This document shows, one piece after another, positions 51,539-64,000 of a DNA stretch of 64,000 bases (its first letter is position 1; every line of letters starts with the position of its first letter). A program made the translations under genes and the position numbers. Source of the DNA: Trichoplax sp. H2. Taxonomy: Eukaryota; Placozoa; Uniplacotomia; Trichoplacea. A model generated the notes under the pieces. It had not been told where the DNA came from, searched no databases, and worked only from the letters and a program-made list of their open reading frames with translations. The DNA lies in contig NOWV01000013.1 in assembly GCA_003344405.1 (NCBI GenBank), positions 806,001 to 870,000 on the forward strand. The letters are read 5' to 3'.

Positions 51539-54500
51539 ATGTCTACTTCTGTATTTTCTCGGCTTACTTCAGCCGCATTTAGTGATGCGGATAAGGACCA
51601 GTTCCAAAAGGTAAAACCTCTTGCCTTGCTGGCTCATCTTGATGTCTTGCTGCTGCTGTAGCCATGCAGAAAAATAAAGCTGCTTTTCTTCATCTCTCTC
51701 GTTTCTAGGCTGATATTAGAACGGATGAGGAGCAACAAGTTAAATTAGATGATACAATGCAGTTGCTTATTGCTGCTGGATACTTTCGTGCTCGTATTAA
51801 GGGCCTCTCGCCTTTTGATAAGGTCAGACAAATAGGATGCGTAATGGATTGAAATCTCCTCTACTTTAGCGTGGCATCCATGTCATACATAAAGTCTGAT
51901 ATTATTTTCTTCCTTTATTTTAACAACGTATTCGATAATGGAATAATAGACTGTAGGTGGAATGACTTGGTGTATTACCTCCAGTAACTTTGATATCGAT
52001 GTCGACTTGTTATACCAAGAGAATTCTACAATTGGGCAGAAGATGTAAGAATTGCCAGTGTAATTAGGAGATGGCGATTGTGTTGTGTACACTTATCATG
52101 ATTCCTAAACAGAAGACTCTGTTACATCTTGTTAGTCTTTAATACGACAATAATGAAATGGAAGTCCATAGAGATTGATCATAAACAGAATACCCAATTT
52201 GATTTAGTTAGTTTCCACTGCAATGATGGAATTGAAGTCTATGAAGATCGATCATTGCAGATAGATATGAAAGTAATCAACGATGAGTACACTATTCTAT
52301 GACGCTTTACTATCAATTAGATAGAATACCCAATTTTAACCTTGTTAGTCTTCATTAAAATTATGAAATTAAAGTCTATAAGGATTGACTAGTGACGGTG
52401 GACATGAACGTAATAAACTAAACTATCCTATTATATTTTACTGGCAAGGTTAAACGTTAACATTGACACCAGCCATGATAAATGGACTGTATAGCCGATT
52501 CAATCTTGTTATTCTTGACTACAGTAATAAAATTATAGTTTAAGAGGATTGATCAGTACAACTTGACGTAAAGTAATCCACTATACTATCCAGTTACATT
52601 TTTACTATCAATGGATTCGCTAGTCAGGATACGCAGATGATATACCGGAATCAATCTTGTTATTCTTTACGACGATACACTGATAAAGTTAAAGTTCATA
52701 TGGATTAAATAGTACAGATTGACATGCAAATAATAAAATAAATTATCTTATTGTATTTCACTATCAAGTTTTACCTTGAATAGTTGCGCTTGTCAAACAA
52801 ATAGACCGTATATCCGATTAGATTTGATTATTTCTTTTTACTACAGTGCAGTAATGAAAGCTAAAGTTCATGAGGATTGATACGTAAATAATCAATTACG
52901 AATACCATCAAATTGTATTTATCTCGAAATTTTAGAGCATTAACTGAGAAGATTGTTGCCGTCTTACCAAAGATGAAGTGCCCCTATCGTATTGAACCTC
53001 ATCAAATTCAAGGTCTTGATTTTATACATATATACCCAGTTGTTCAGGTTTGTCAGCTAGAAACTGTGATGATTGTGTAACGTTTTTGTCAACAAGATGC
53101 AAAAAATTTTAGGTGCTATCTTGTTGAAAAGTACTAAGTTTAGACTATAATTATAGTGGTTGGTAAAACAAGCTTTAGAAACGCGTCAAGAGACTGGTAA
53201 TGTTACTAGAAAGATTTCTGAGCTCAACTTCGCAAAGTCTTACCGTGCACCTGAGGTAGAAAATTTTAGCTATCACTGCTTCAACTTTATCCATAGCTTA
53301 TGGCTAATTTATCCATATTTTATCGTCATTACTGAAATACTACTATTGCTCGCAATGGTAACCTTTAATTTTCCTTAAAATGTTCTATCACACATAATAG
53401 GATGATCAATATGCCGATAAGAAAGAAGGAATTTCTAAAGGATTAAAAACAGTCATGGTAATTAAGCACATAAATATTTTGTGATACTCACAATAACTAT
53501 ACAGTATACTCTTGTCTTAATAATGTTATTAACATCAACTGCGAATTAAATATCCTATCTGCTGCTATTTGAAGGATAACTATAGACCAAATCGTAGATT
53601 TCGTCGATCAGACAGTAAAGCAGTCGCACAATTAGATGAACCAACTCGTATTCAATCGACTTTGTTAGAGTACGGCATGTAAGTGCTTGTTTATCTATCT
53701 TCAATTTTTTCATATTGAATCATACAAATACAACGACACAATAAGAATTAGTCGGATCTCTGTACCCATTAATACTTTATAAATCGTTTTAAAATTAGAA
53801 TGTTGTTATATTTATTAGGAAATTTGGTGCAGCTCCTAAATCCAAAAGTGAGGACGAGACGGTAAGGAAATGAAACAAGTTAAATGTTCTATACTGTTTA
53901 GGCTAAGCAAGGATAGGTATATGCACGGTAAACTTATTGATTCTTGTTAATTCTTGATAATATAGGAGCAAAGTGAAGTTGCAAAAAAAGCTTCTGCCGT
54001 TAGCTCAGCTGTTAAAGCGTCTGCCGGTAAAGAAGTTAATGATGATGAAGAGGAAGTTGTTGATGAAGTGAGTATAAGATGTTTTTAAGGTCATTCTATA
54101 ATACTATAATGTAACATTTATTTACGAATCATGTTACGACATTCAGTATGTTATATAATTATCACAGATATAATAATTGTTAAAATTACTTGGGAAATAG
54201 AAAGGAAATTATCTTTTCATGCATATTTTACGATAATCGTACGTGCAGTTACTGTAACTATTGGTGTATTAAAATTATAGAAAGAAATCTCACGAATAAT
54301 GAATGATATGTCTGCAGCCGCTGGTGCTGAGGTAAGTGTATTATACTACCTAAGTTAAACTTTGCATTGATACGCATTACTAACACTACACTGTAATGAT
54401 ACGGTGTGTTAGTTTTTGGTAATCGTTCTATAGAGTATCCTGGAAATACCCAGTTGATATTATAAAACTTTTCTATACTTGATAAACAAGTTGAGAACGT

Positions 54501-56544
54501 AAGATATTCTTTACGTTTGTTTAGGCTACGGTCTCATCAAGTCTAGTTGGATCAATCGTAGGATTACAGTCGGAAGAAATTCAAAATATATCCTCTGAGT
54601 ATGCTGGAAAGGTACATAGATAAAAGTCACAGGATATTTTTGATACAGTTACAACCTTACTAATATTATTAACTTATATATTTTAGCAAATTGATATTGG
54701 CCGTGATGAAAAGTCAGGACAAGTGAGAGGCCTAGAATCCCATAAGAGAATTGTTGAGAATCTATCAAAGCAGATTGCATCAGAAGAACAAAACTTTTCA
54801 GTGGTACATGTCATGCAAAACTTACGATATTTTATATTCATTATGTAGTAGTAATTGCTTTAATCGGTATAAATGTAGGTAAGTCAAAAACACAACCAAT
54901 TGGAAACACAACTAGCAGAAAAGCAGCAAAGTTTGGCAGAGGTATTTGACATCATCATTTTCTCAACACTACCAATAAGATAATAGAATTACCTTTATTT
55001 TTCTTATAGTATCAAACAAAGAAGGAACAGTACGTTAGCGAAATAGAAGAATTCGATGAGATCGAAAAGTCTGGCGAAAATGCTAGGTAAAGTTGAACGA
55101 TCTTTCATTATTGTTTGCTGCTTCACCGATTTGCCTTTGATTCTTTTATAAGTATAAATCTTGTATCCCTTTTTATTTTTGTTTACAGCCTGTTGGTAAC
55201 GTTGCAAGACCTTGTACTTCAAAATGAGACATTAAAAAAGCAAGAACAACAATTTAAGAGTTTCTGCAAGGTAAGGCTAAAGCCCAATGCTAGTGATGTA
55301 ACTTTTAGCGAATACATGCAATTTATCCAAATGTATAGTAAGATAAATGATTTTACATTTAGGACGAGATCATTCGTCTCCAAGAAATGATTAATAATCT
55401 GAAAGACGAAGAAGAAGATAATTTAAGCTTGGACAAAGAGAAGTCACATTTAGTAGAAAAACAATATACTGCCGATAAAGAGAAATTTAATAAAATAAAA
55501 TTATTCCTTGTATGCTATACTATTATTTTGGCCAAAATATAAATATAAACGGTCAATTATTCATTATTGTCCTTATTACTGATCTTGCATTATTATCCTT
55601 TGTTAAGGCTGGTAGAAATCGTGAAATTGCTTCAGTTCAGCGAAAAATTGATGAAGTTCCAACAAGAGCTGAACTTACTCAATATCAGAAACGTTTCGTG
55701 GAACTATATAATCAAGGTCTGAGATTGTTTCCTATTTCGTATATGTTACGTGAGGTAGCGCACTTTAAGCCACCTTCCTTTGTTATTATTCCACAGTCGC
55801 AACTACATTAACCGAAACGAAGCAATATTTTACCTTGTATAATACTCTGGATGATACAAAGTTATACCTATCGAAAGAGGTATAAAACTTTTCAAGTGCT
55901 AATATTTTTACTGCTAACAATCGCGATAGACAAAGATCGATTTATTGACAAGGAATCATTTAATTTTCTACTTTACTCATTAGGTCAGCCTGCTGAACTC
56001 GATCCATGATAACTTTCAACAGTAAGTCCATATACACTCTAAAGTTAAAATATTTTGACAAGAATTCTGTTTTAACCCAAATTAATATTCTTTCCTTGCG
56101 AATTATTTTATGAAAGGGCCATGGCTTCTGCCGCTAATAAAGAGCAGTTTCTGAAACAGTTGGAACAGATCGTGAGCGGAATCACCCAAAATAGAACAAA
56201 GGTTAATAGTTTTACCTAGAAATGTTCTTCAGTCGTATCGTTTTTTGTAATGATCATTTTGATCCATTGGATTATAATGATTTTTTTTGCAGGCCGAAAA
56301 GAAAAGAGCTGATGAGAAAATGCGTAGAGATGAGCTTACTGATCGATACTTAGATTTAGTCGATAAACAAAGATTGTACATAAAGACTGTTAAAGCTTTT
56401 ACCGAGGTATTTATTGATTTGTTGTCAATTGTTGTATATACATCTCAATGCAGGCTATGTAATATTCAGCTTACGATCTGATTTTGTACTTTAAAGGAAT
56501 GCAAGAAGAATGAAATACTAACTGCAAAATTGGAAAGAAGATAG
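51539..56544 (+). CDS. CCDC93: CCDC93, subunit of the CCC endosomal recycling complex, 632 aa
   Basis: Seen: 22 exons (51539-51610, 51709-51822, 51950-52044, 52936-53047, 53157-53255, 53401-53457, 53575-53678, 53819-53861, 53966-54067, 54281-54331, 54525-54611, 54687-54803, 54879-54941, 55010-55086, 55189-55270, 55363-55509, 55608-55716, 55797-55879, 55984-56021, 56117-56201, 56293-56406, 56497-56544) join in phase to 632 aa. Diagnostic stretches: [78 protein letters not shown] and [10 protein letters not shown]. The N-terminal about 150 residues correspond to the NN-CH fold; most of the rest is coiled coil. Known: with CCDC22 and COMMD proteins it forms the CCC complex, which helps retrieve receptors from endosomes. 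Length and order agree with the vertebrate protein. Intron 3 (52045-52935) is unusually long. Confidence 0.97.
52100..52930. repeat. diverged tandem repeat in CCDC93 intron 3
   Basis: About five or six copies of a unit of roughly 150-170 bp, recognised by TTGTTAGTCTTCATTAAAAT-like phrases, AAAGTCTATAAGGATTGA and a downstream ACTATCCTATTATATTTTAC. Copies are well diverged. They account for this intron being several times longer than most of the others. Confidence 0.75.
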
Positions 56545-58047
56545 ATTTTACTAAACTTGATTTGTTTATATTGATGAAATGTATCCTATACAGTATGTGA
56601 ATAATTCAATGTGCACGTAAAATATTAAATACTGTAGTCATTCTAACTACCGTTTACCATTTTTGAACTGATATTAGAATATGTTATGTTTGATATGACC
56701 TATTTCCGGTACATTTTGCTACTATCGAGTTTAGGGCATGAATCTTAATTCGGTAATAAAATATATTTTGGTTGAATCATTTTGTGTACTTAATTGGTTG
56801 CCGTTTGAAAATATTTTCGTCAATTTACTCTAAATGTCCTGTATTCTTTAAGAGCACTTGAACGAATCGAGCTTGTCGGCTAATAATATTATCCAATACC
56901 GATGGTCCTCAAATATACTTAAATGCAATTTGAAGGTTATATGATATTGTCCGAAAGACTATAGTTTATTTACTACTAAGGTAAAGCTGTTTGCAGTTAT
57001 TACCAGTAATACAGTAAGTAATGCCCTAAATGCTACCTTAACGGCTTAGAATCGTAATTTATGGATTTACGTCGTGACCCTTGCAGTGCGAATAACTGCA
57101 TATTATTATTTCCTAACCAAAGTCTACCGAACCATAACTTATTGGATTTTGTTTACTACAAAATACGTTTAACGTGAAGTAAAATTTAAAAAGCTGTTTA
57201 CCTGAAGAACTTGCGGTCATTGAAGTTATTTGTAGCCTTTCTGGCTCTAAGATTGTCTCGCTATACACAGAACCAGTAGCGATTATCGTTACGTTATTAG
57301 AAGAGTTCGAAATTGGTATCAAAAGCAATCGCAGATAAATTCGTTTGTAACAGTTTCATTGTTACACTAACCGTACTAACTGCGAGAGTAAAAAAGCAAC
57401 ATCTTTCTCGTACAATGTATTTGCAGTCTTAAAAGTTAACACCAGTGCTAGGATAAAGAGTTACCACAACAGAGAAGACTTGTAAGTAAAATATAGCAAC
57501 AACAAAAATAATTGCGACGGCAGATACGAAAATTACAAAGTAAATGAATAGGAAAGGCGATACCATAAACTTACTCGTATGTTGCTACCATTAAAATTAC
57601 TTGTATGGCTTTGAAAATTGAGCAAAGCTTTCAAAGTATGCAACTAATGAAGATCATGAAAACGATATAATAAACTATTACTGTAAATATTCTTTTACTG
57701 TCGCCGACCGGTACATCCAAGTTAAAATGAGACTTTTACATAAATTGTAATTATGCTATGAAATAGAAATATAAGCTATACATATATCTAAAAAATGGAC
57801 AGAGTCATTAATATCATTGATGACGTATTATATTTTTATATTACGAAATAGAAATCTCCAAAGGAGAGAACAGAACATCTTAGAATAGTATATCTAAATG
57901 TTATACTTTTAAGCTAATCATTATCAATTGCACTGGCTCATTTTATTGACTGGATAGCCGTCCGGGGCTTTGAGGGAATTGCATATGCATATCAATTTAT
58001 GTAGAGTGATAAACTGTTTTTAACACTTGTTACAAAGGTAGGAGATA
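56545..58047. other. intergenic between CCDC93 and dehydrogenase B
   Basis: The two genes are convergent. The only coding-like item is a minus-strand frame at 57113-57328 without ATG (NSSNNVTIIATGSVYSETIL) followed by a donor-like GTAAACAG; I could not connect it to anything. Confidence 0.4.
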
Positions 58048-59413
58048 TTACAATTCAGAAGTATTTGGATTTGGCATAGGTAAAAATTTTCGAAGTAACC
58101 AATCAGCAAGGCTATACGGTAGGTAACTAATAATTAAGAATATCCATGTATCAGATCCAATGTAATAAAATTCGCGAGGTGCTATAGAAAAAAGAGCATT
58201 CTCAATGGCTTCAGTAACTTTATTCACCTCAGGTGAGGCTTTCCCAGCTATTGCCAGTAAGCTTTCCTCCACTTTAAAGGAATAAAGGTGAAAAAAATGA
58301 AAGATTTAACATAACTACTAGCTTATATAGCATATACTAAGTATACAATGTATAGAGATTTCTTAGATATTTATTCATTATATACCTACACTAATACTGT
58401 ACGAGACTGAATTTTTTTACACTTTTCATTTCTCTATACTGATGCTAACACTAAACAGTTTATATTCTATTTCGATGTAAAATTTAATACTGTTTTATGC
58501 TATAAAATATGCCATATTTACAGTATTGATGAATATCTATTCGTGACTTGGATCGAGAAAATTATTAAGGTTCGGAACTATTTAATAGGTATGCCATCAT
58601 GATAGAGTAATGAAGAAGTTAGCCATAATCACATGAAAATAATTTATGGTACATAAATTTATACTTACAGCTGGTAAAAAATTTCTGATTATACGTTTTT
58701 TGCAATTGTTGGCTGAGCTTAGATTGTTTCTCCTTCAGCTCTTCTAATATTTTTGCTGGCTGTGATAAAGGTGTACGAAATAATCCAGGACACATACAAC
58801 TTACTGAAACATCAAAAGGCGCCATTTCACGTCGTAAGACATTAGAAAAGGCGATAACTCCTGCCTTGGATACACAATAGGGTGCAAAATAAAAAGGACA
58901 TGCTATGCCCAAGATACTAGCAACATTAACAACTCTTCCTTTAGCTATTTTAATGAGAGGAACAAACTGGTTGCTCATTCTGATGGTGCCATAGAGATTA
59001 ATGTCCACGATACGATGATAATCTTCTGTGGATAACCAATCAGTAAATCCATTGATTAATATGCCAGCGTTATTGACAATTCCCCATAGTCCCACATCTT
59101 TAGGTAGGGTTTTATGAACCAGTTCATAGGCCTGCTCAACCTGTTCAGCCCTCGTAATGTCCAAGATGAAAGCATGAATTGTGGAATATTTCTCGTTCAA
59201 TTCCTGGACTGCATCTAGAGTTAAACAACCAGCAAAAACATTTACTTTTTGCTGACATAAACTTTCAGCTAGTAAGCGTCCAAAACCACTATCGCAACCA
59301 GTAATTAGTACATATCTATCGGATAATCCTTCCACTTTTCCTTTAGGTTTAACCAAAAAGCAAGCATAACATAGATAAGTTAATGCTAGTAAGATAATAA
59401 TGGTGATAATCAT
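58048..59413 (-). CDS. SDR9C-type membrane dehydrogenase B, 322 aa
   Basis: Seen: exons 59413-58669 and 58271-58048 join in phase 1. It has an N-terminal anchor (MIITIIILLALTYLCYACFL), cofactor motif ITGCDSGFGR, FAGCLT, DIT, NNAG, Ser (ASILG) and YCVSK. After the catalytic region come MCPGLFRTPLSQ and a Gln/Lys-rich helix, then a second exon ending SYLPYSLADWLLRKFLPMPN. The last exon is 224 nt, exactly as in dehydrogenase A, and the intron falls at the equivalent place, so A and B are paralogues by duplication. They are too different for the event to be recent. The biochemical role is as for A: a membrane NAD(P)-dependent oxidoreductase of the RDH/HSD17B6/BDH1 group. Confidence 0.94.
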
Positions 59414-59629
59414 ATCTTGAAATTGAGGATATGGTTCAACGATGAAATAAGAATGATTAAGACGTTTGTATTTAGGTAATCCAGGATCTTATGGTCAGAT
59501 TTGGAGTAGAAATTGAATGAGTTAGCAGTCAGCTGTCTTGCTATCGTGTCTGTTAGTCAAATGAATGGTAGAATTAAGTAGCAATGATGTAATTATAATT
59601 ATTTCTGTTAAATGATTGAAAGACTTTGA

Positions 59630-60560
59630 TAGTAAAAAATCATCAATTCTCTGAGGGAGCGATATGAATTGTCGATCGTGAACATTGACAGAAATGTTGA
59701 CTATATAAAATATTAATGATTGAGTTGATTCCCGTGAATTTATTCTTGGAAGATTTGTAGCATGATATAAATAGAGATTTACGATCAGAAAGATAGATAT
59801 AATTGTTTCTTCCTAATAAGTGAGAAACCTTGGCAGCAAAGATCATCGATTCTCTGAGTGGACAATATTAATTGCCGATGGTAAATATAGGCTGAAATGA
59901 TAGCTAAGTAAAACAACTGTGATTGAATTGCTTCCAGAGAATTATTTCTTCAATATCAAAAGCGTACCGTAGCTACTACTAACATCAAGGTATTCTATTC
60001 AGAAATATAAAAGGTTTCCTCTTAATGATTGGAAAATCTGGATAGCAAGGATTATTAATTCTCTGAATGAACAATATTAATTATCGAAGGTCAATATGAA
60101 CTAAAATGATAGTTAAGTAAAAAAGAGGTGGTTAAATTGATTCCAGTAAATCTTATTTCTTCAATAGTAAAAAAATATATCTACTGTTAATATCAACGTA
60201 TTTTATTCAGAAAGGTAGATATAATGATCTCCCTTAAATGATCGGAAATCTTGATGGCAAAAATTTCAATTCTCTGAGTGAATAATATTAATTAGCGATA
60301 GTGAATATAAGCTGAAGTGATCGTAGGTAAAAATAATCGCGATCGAATTTGTTCCAGTAAATCTTATTTCTTCAATAGTAAAGAAATATCTACTGCTAAT
60401 ATCAACGAATTTTATCCTGAAAGGTTGACATGATGTTTTCCTTCAAATAATCGGAAAATCTGAATGGCAAAGATCATCAGTTCTCTAAGTGAGCTCTATC
60501 AATTACCGGCACCGATCATTAACATTGGCAGAAATGATAACTACGTAAAAATATGAATGA
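59630..60560. repeat. 210-bp diverged tandem repeat, five copies
   Basis: The marker ATTCTCTGAG recurs at 59646, 59849, 60059 and 60269, and as TTCTCTAAG at 60480, giving spacings of 203-211 bp. Shared phrases include CAATATTAATTATCGA, GATTCCAGTAAATCTTATTT and AAGGTAGATATAATGATC. It starts about 230 bp upstream of the dehydrogenase B start codon. Confidence 0.88.
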
Positions 60561-61370
60561 ATGGATGAATTCTAATGAGTTTTCCCTTCCAAGATGCAAG
60601 GTAAGAATTAGAGTTGAAGATCGATATCAAGTAAATAAATACAACTCGTTACCGCGTACTGTATTCAATCAAGAACGGTAGATAAACTCTATCGAAATTA
60701 AAATGTGGAAATAGATTATAATAGAAGGGAATTAACAGAACAAGGATTGCCAATCTTAACAAGGAAATGAGTTCAAAAATTGATTTCAGTAGCTTAGCTG
60801 TTTTTCTAGCTATAAACTTTTTCCCATTAAATAGGTGGCTGTAATTGGCGATTTAAGCTGTTTCGATGGATGGCAAAGAGAGCTAAATGCCTTTGCGACC
60901 AATTTTAATATCCGCCGACCTAGAAAAAGGTTAGGTACAATCATTAGAAGTGAGCCAGAAATAACAAGGCAGCTTTGTGGTCAGTAAGTGCAATAAATAG
61001 AATAATTAATAAGTCCGGCCTCCAGTTTTGAGCTTTTTGTTCGTTGATTTTTATTTATTTATTTACTCTTAAAATACAAGTTGGCCTAAGGATAGTCCAA
61101 CCGTCTATTTGTCTGTTTGCAGATTTACCTAGAATTCACCTGTAGCATACTAAGAATAAAGTATTGAAGGTGGAAAGCTACTCGGGATCGAATTATGATC
61201 TATTAGATATATGTAATGTATCTTTCAGGTTATAGTAGCGGATTCTTATAAAGGGGTCTTATTAGGAGATATCGTATTGTAAGGAGGCTTTAGTGAGGAT
61301 GGCAGTGATGATGAGGAAAAACAATTCGAAATTAGAGAGTGCTTTGAGTCTACATGTATCATCTAGTTAG
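60561..61370. other. intergenic, nothing recognised
   Basis: About 0.8 kb after the 210-bp repeats. No frame of note, no repeat and no RNA gene seen. Confidence 0.45.
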
Positions 61371-62240
61371 AATGCTCATCATGTTCTACGATTCTTTGTA
61401 TTACAGTTATGTATTAATTCTATCTTGTAATTATTTTTTTAATATACGTATATTCACTATATTATTATATAATTCCTTATATTCTACGTATGAATTAATT
61501 CAATGAACTCTTGCAAATGTTTGATAATCACTATACGAGTGTACTCGAACGTAGAACCTGTTGTGCGTACTTGATGAATTATGTAGTGGCGACTGGCGAA
61601 ATCGCTGTACGTGAAATTAAAGCAGAAGTTCATATGCTAGTATAGTGTACAGATTACATACTGACATATGCGTATACAGTACAGCATCACTATGCATATC
61701 TGTCCTAACTATCACTGCAGATACACAGATTCTTGGAGCGATAGATGCGGGATACAATTATATTTTATATAATATGGATTATAGAATTATTTTAGTATAC
61801 CTATGAATTAACTCAACTCTTGTATATATTCTTACATTCAACATCTTATGTAATTCTTTGTATTGGAAGTATCAATTCAATCAATTAATTTCTATCGTTT
61901 AAATGCTTTTAAAGTTATCTTGTATATCTTATGCAGTTCTTAGAATTCGATTTATAAATTAAATCTTGCAAACATGTTTTAAATTTATATTCAACATTTT
62001 AACTAATTCTTTATATCAGGCCTATAAATGAACTTCATACCCACAATTATTTTGGAACCTTATGTTCATAATTTTATAGAATTCTTATTACTAGAGCTAT
62101 AAATTAAATCATATCTTGCAAATTTTTTTAGTTTTATATTCTTAATCTTATATAATTCTTTGTACTACAACTATAAATGAACTCCTGTCTTGAAACTACT
62201 TTTAACTTTTTATATTGCTAGTACAATATTATCCTAATTG
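61370..62240. repeat. very AT-rich degenerate repeat tract
   Basis: Recurrent phrases CTTATATAATTCTTTGTA, ACTATAAATGAACT and AATCATATCTTGCAAAT appear about six to eight times at roughly 100-bp spacing, strongly diverged. No frame is present. Confidence 0.6.
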
Positions 62241-63234
62241 ATATTTATAAACATTACTCGATAGAGAATTTACTAGTGGTCATACAGTACAACACAGTAC
62301 TTATTATATGGGAATAGTACATATTGACCAGTCTTTAAATCACTTCAGCTATTCCACAGAGCCATAAGTCTAAAAGGCTCACGACTAATTATTATTTAGA
62401 AAGTAAAAATCGACTAATGTAAGCGATAACTGCATCGCTAGAAAAAAATAAATCCTCCATATCCTAATAAATAATATAATAAACCGATATAGTATATACT
62501 GTAAAGATAGCCAGTGTCAATAATCCTGTACTGCATACACTATACTCAATGAACGATTATACAATATCTCAAAATGAAAATTAGCCAAGAGAGAGCTTAT
62601 ACACTAGCAGAGCAGTAGTGCAAGTTAACTTAGAAATAAAACCTATACTTTATTGTTATTGAAAACTATAGTTTTAATTCAGAACGCAATTTTAAGTTGA
62701 ATTACTCATTCACATGAAAGAAGTATGCCCATGTCAGACTCATGTCGTATACTGATATCGTAGATGATGCCAGTAAAGTTATGGCAATACTTTAGCTTAA
62801 GTCAATATTAAAATATTATAACGTCATCAAGTTGAGTGTTGCTAACTAAAATCGAACACGATCAGATAGCGACTACGGTAGAATAAAATAAATTTTTGAA
62901 CACATGGAACAAATTTTTTTGTACTAAAAGAATAAGAAAATAAATTGCAAGACATTACTCGTAGTTATGGAATAACACATTTTCTCTAGTAAATTCACTA
63001 CAGACATCAATCCAAGTGTAAATATTCATCATGACCTAATATCATGGATATCTAGAAACAATGGCATTATATTTTCCACAAGTTACTATTACGTTGCTAC
63101 AATCACAAGATATGGTCATTAGGCTAAATTGATAGCTGTTCAAGTATCAACTAATATGAATGGCTTGTTGTAGATAGAATGCTATACTGGTACATCTTCC
63201 ATGATTTGATGTTAAAATTAAGGTTGGTTCCTTC
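62241..63234. other. intergenic downstream of the iminopeptidase gene
   Basis: AT-rich, no gene seen; the right end should contain the 3' UTR of the proline iminopeptidase gene. Confidence 0.45.
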
Positions 63235-64000
63235 CTAAATATTGCGAAATTTATCAGCAGCTGCCACAAGTCTTCCGGCTATGCCTTTTTCACGAGCACT
63301 ATGCCCAGAATCGGGAACGACATGAAATTCAGCTTCTGGCCATCTCTAAGGAAATATATATATACATATATGTATTAGAGAAGAAATGTAAAGTTGTGCT
63401 ATAGTTAACAAATTAATCAGTACTTATTTGTTTATGAATTTTTAACCTTGTGTAGATCCCATGCGGTCTTGAACGGGCATACGACATCATACCGTCCTTG
63501 TACAATGACACCAGGAATATGTCGAATCTTTTCGGCGTTATCTAGAACGTGATTTGTGCCCTTAAACCATCCGCCATTAACGAAGAATTGACTTTAACCA
63601 TGAAAACATATCATAAAGAAAGATATTCACAGTCGAATTAATTGATTTTATTATACAATGTAATAATGGACAGTATTAACTTTGACAAAAAATTCAATGT
63701 ACCACTCAATGCGAGCAAACGCGATGGCGAAATGATCGTCTTCTGCACGAGCAATGACTTCATCGTCTACTAATAATTTTGCTGTTGACATTTCCCATTT
63801 ACTCCATGCGCGTGCACATCGTAATTTGACCTGTATATTATGTAAAGTACATAAATCCAAACGATTTTGTTCTGGTATACTAAACATTGCGATGTAGTTA
63901 CTACTTGTAGAGAATTTGATAAAAAATGCTGACGTAGATGTGGTAGTTTGGCCTTACCTCTTCGTCATTGCCAGTCAAACGGCGATGATATGCACCCATC
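63235..64000 (-). CDS. proline iminopeptidase (alpha/beta hydrolase), C-terminal part, cut by the window
   Basis: Seen: exons 64000-63958, 63830-63703, 63591-63447 and 63345-63235 join with matching phases and end at a stop; the 5' part lies beyond 64000. The sequence carries MGAYHRRLTGNDEE, ARAWSKWEMSTAKLL, FAIAFARIE, FFVNGGWF, IPGVIVQGRYDVVCPFKTAW, then WPEAEFHVVPDSGHSA. Known: this is the second half of the proline iminopeptidase family (peptidase S33), which removes N-terminal Pro from peptides. The catalytic Asp is expected in GRYD and the His in SGHSA; both are present. The nucleophile Ser lies outside the window. The family is common in bacteria and plants and patchy in animals, so its presence here is of some interest. 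Confidence 0.93.

Noticed and set aside
55115-55390. 91-codon plus-strand frame in the CCDC93 region
   Set aside because: It joins intron sequence to exon 15 and reads on into the next intron; the spliced exon is 55189-55270.
57113-57328. Minus-strand exon-like frame with an apparent extracellular sequence
   Set aside because: No start codon, no convincing acceptor and no partner exon; kept only as a note in the intergenic entry.

Overview
This is a nuclear genome segment from a eukaryote, almost certainly an early-branching animal. It is AT-rich, genes are split by many short GT-AG introns (about 70-400 bp), and the set of genes (CNOT9, CLP1, ATG9, CCDC93, a microsomal P450, two SDR9C-type dehydrogenases, a proline iminopeptidase and a SKT/p140Cap-like scaffold) fits a metazoan. 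The compact intron-rich genes and low GC suggest a placozoan, with a sponge as the alternative; that placement is inference only. A 20-base N gap at 19962-19981 shows this is draft assembly.

Layout. 1-7.7 kb: two small candidate secreted-protein genes (246-945 and 5619-6038, + strand) in otherwise gene-poor DNA. 7.8-14.4 kb: a seven-exon minus-strand gene whose reading frame closes perfectly (1,423 aa); its coiled-coil half resembles the SRCIN1/SKT family. 14.5-20.6 kb: exon-like fragments, then about 5 kb without a credible gene, ending in a cluster of hairpin-bearing repeats and a duplicated block around the N gap. 20.6-22.2 kb: exons of an ankyrin-like gene (+). 23.3-25.0 kb: CNOT9 (-). 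25.4-27.6 kb: gene fragments, a 40-bp minisatellite and a field of TGTAC palindromes. 27.7-30.9 kb: CLP1 (+). 32.4-37.3 kb, possibly to 38.8 kb: ATG9 (-). 37.4-41 kb: tandem repeats. 41.7-45.3 kb: cytochrome P450 (-), complete, ten exons, 487 aa. 45.3-48.1 kb: intergenic, with a 347-bp tandem duplication. 48.1-49.2 kb: SDR9C-type dehydrogenase A (-). 50-51.2 kb: a higher-order satellite. 51.5-56.5 kb: CCDC93 (+), 22 exons, 632 aa. 58.0-59.4 kb: SDR9C-type dehydrogenase B (-), a paralogue of A with the same intron position. 59.6-63.2 kb: tandem repeats and AT-rich DNA. 63.2-64.0 kb: the 3' part of a proline iminopeptidase gene (-), running off the window.

I joined exons by hand, requiring GT-AG ends and a continuous phase. 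The genes are mostly unrelated housekeeping functions (mRNA deadenylation, 3'-end processing, autophagy, endosomal recycling) and do not form one pathway. The P450 and the two membrane dehydrogenases lie within 18 kb and could act on related lipid or retinoid substrates, but the dehydrogenases look like local duplicates rather than part of a designed cluster. I found no convincing undescribed multi-gene system. The most unusual material is the collection of tandem repeats, each different from the next and confined to intergenic DNA and introns, plus several protein fragments I cannot assign.
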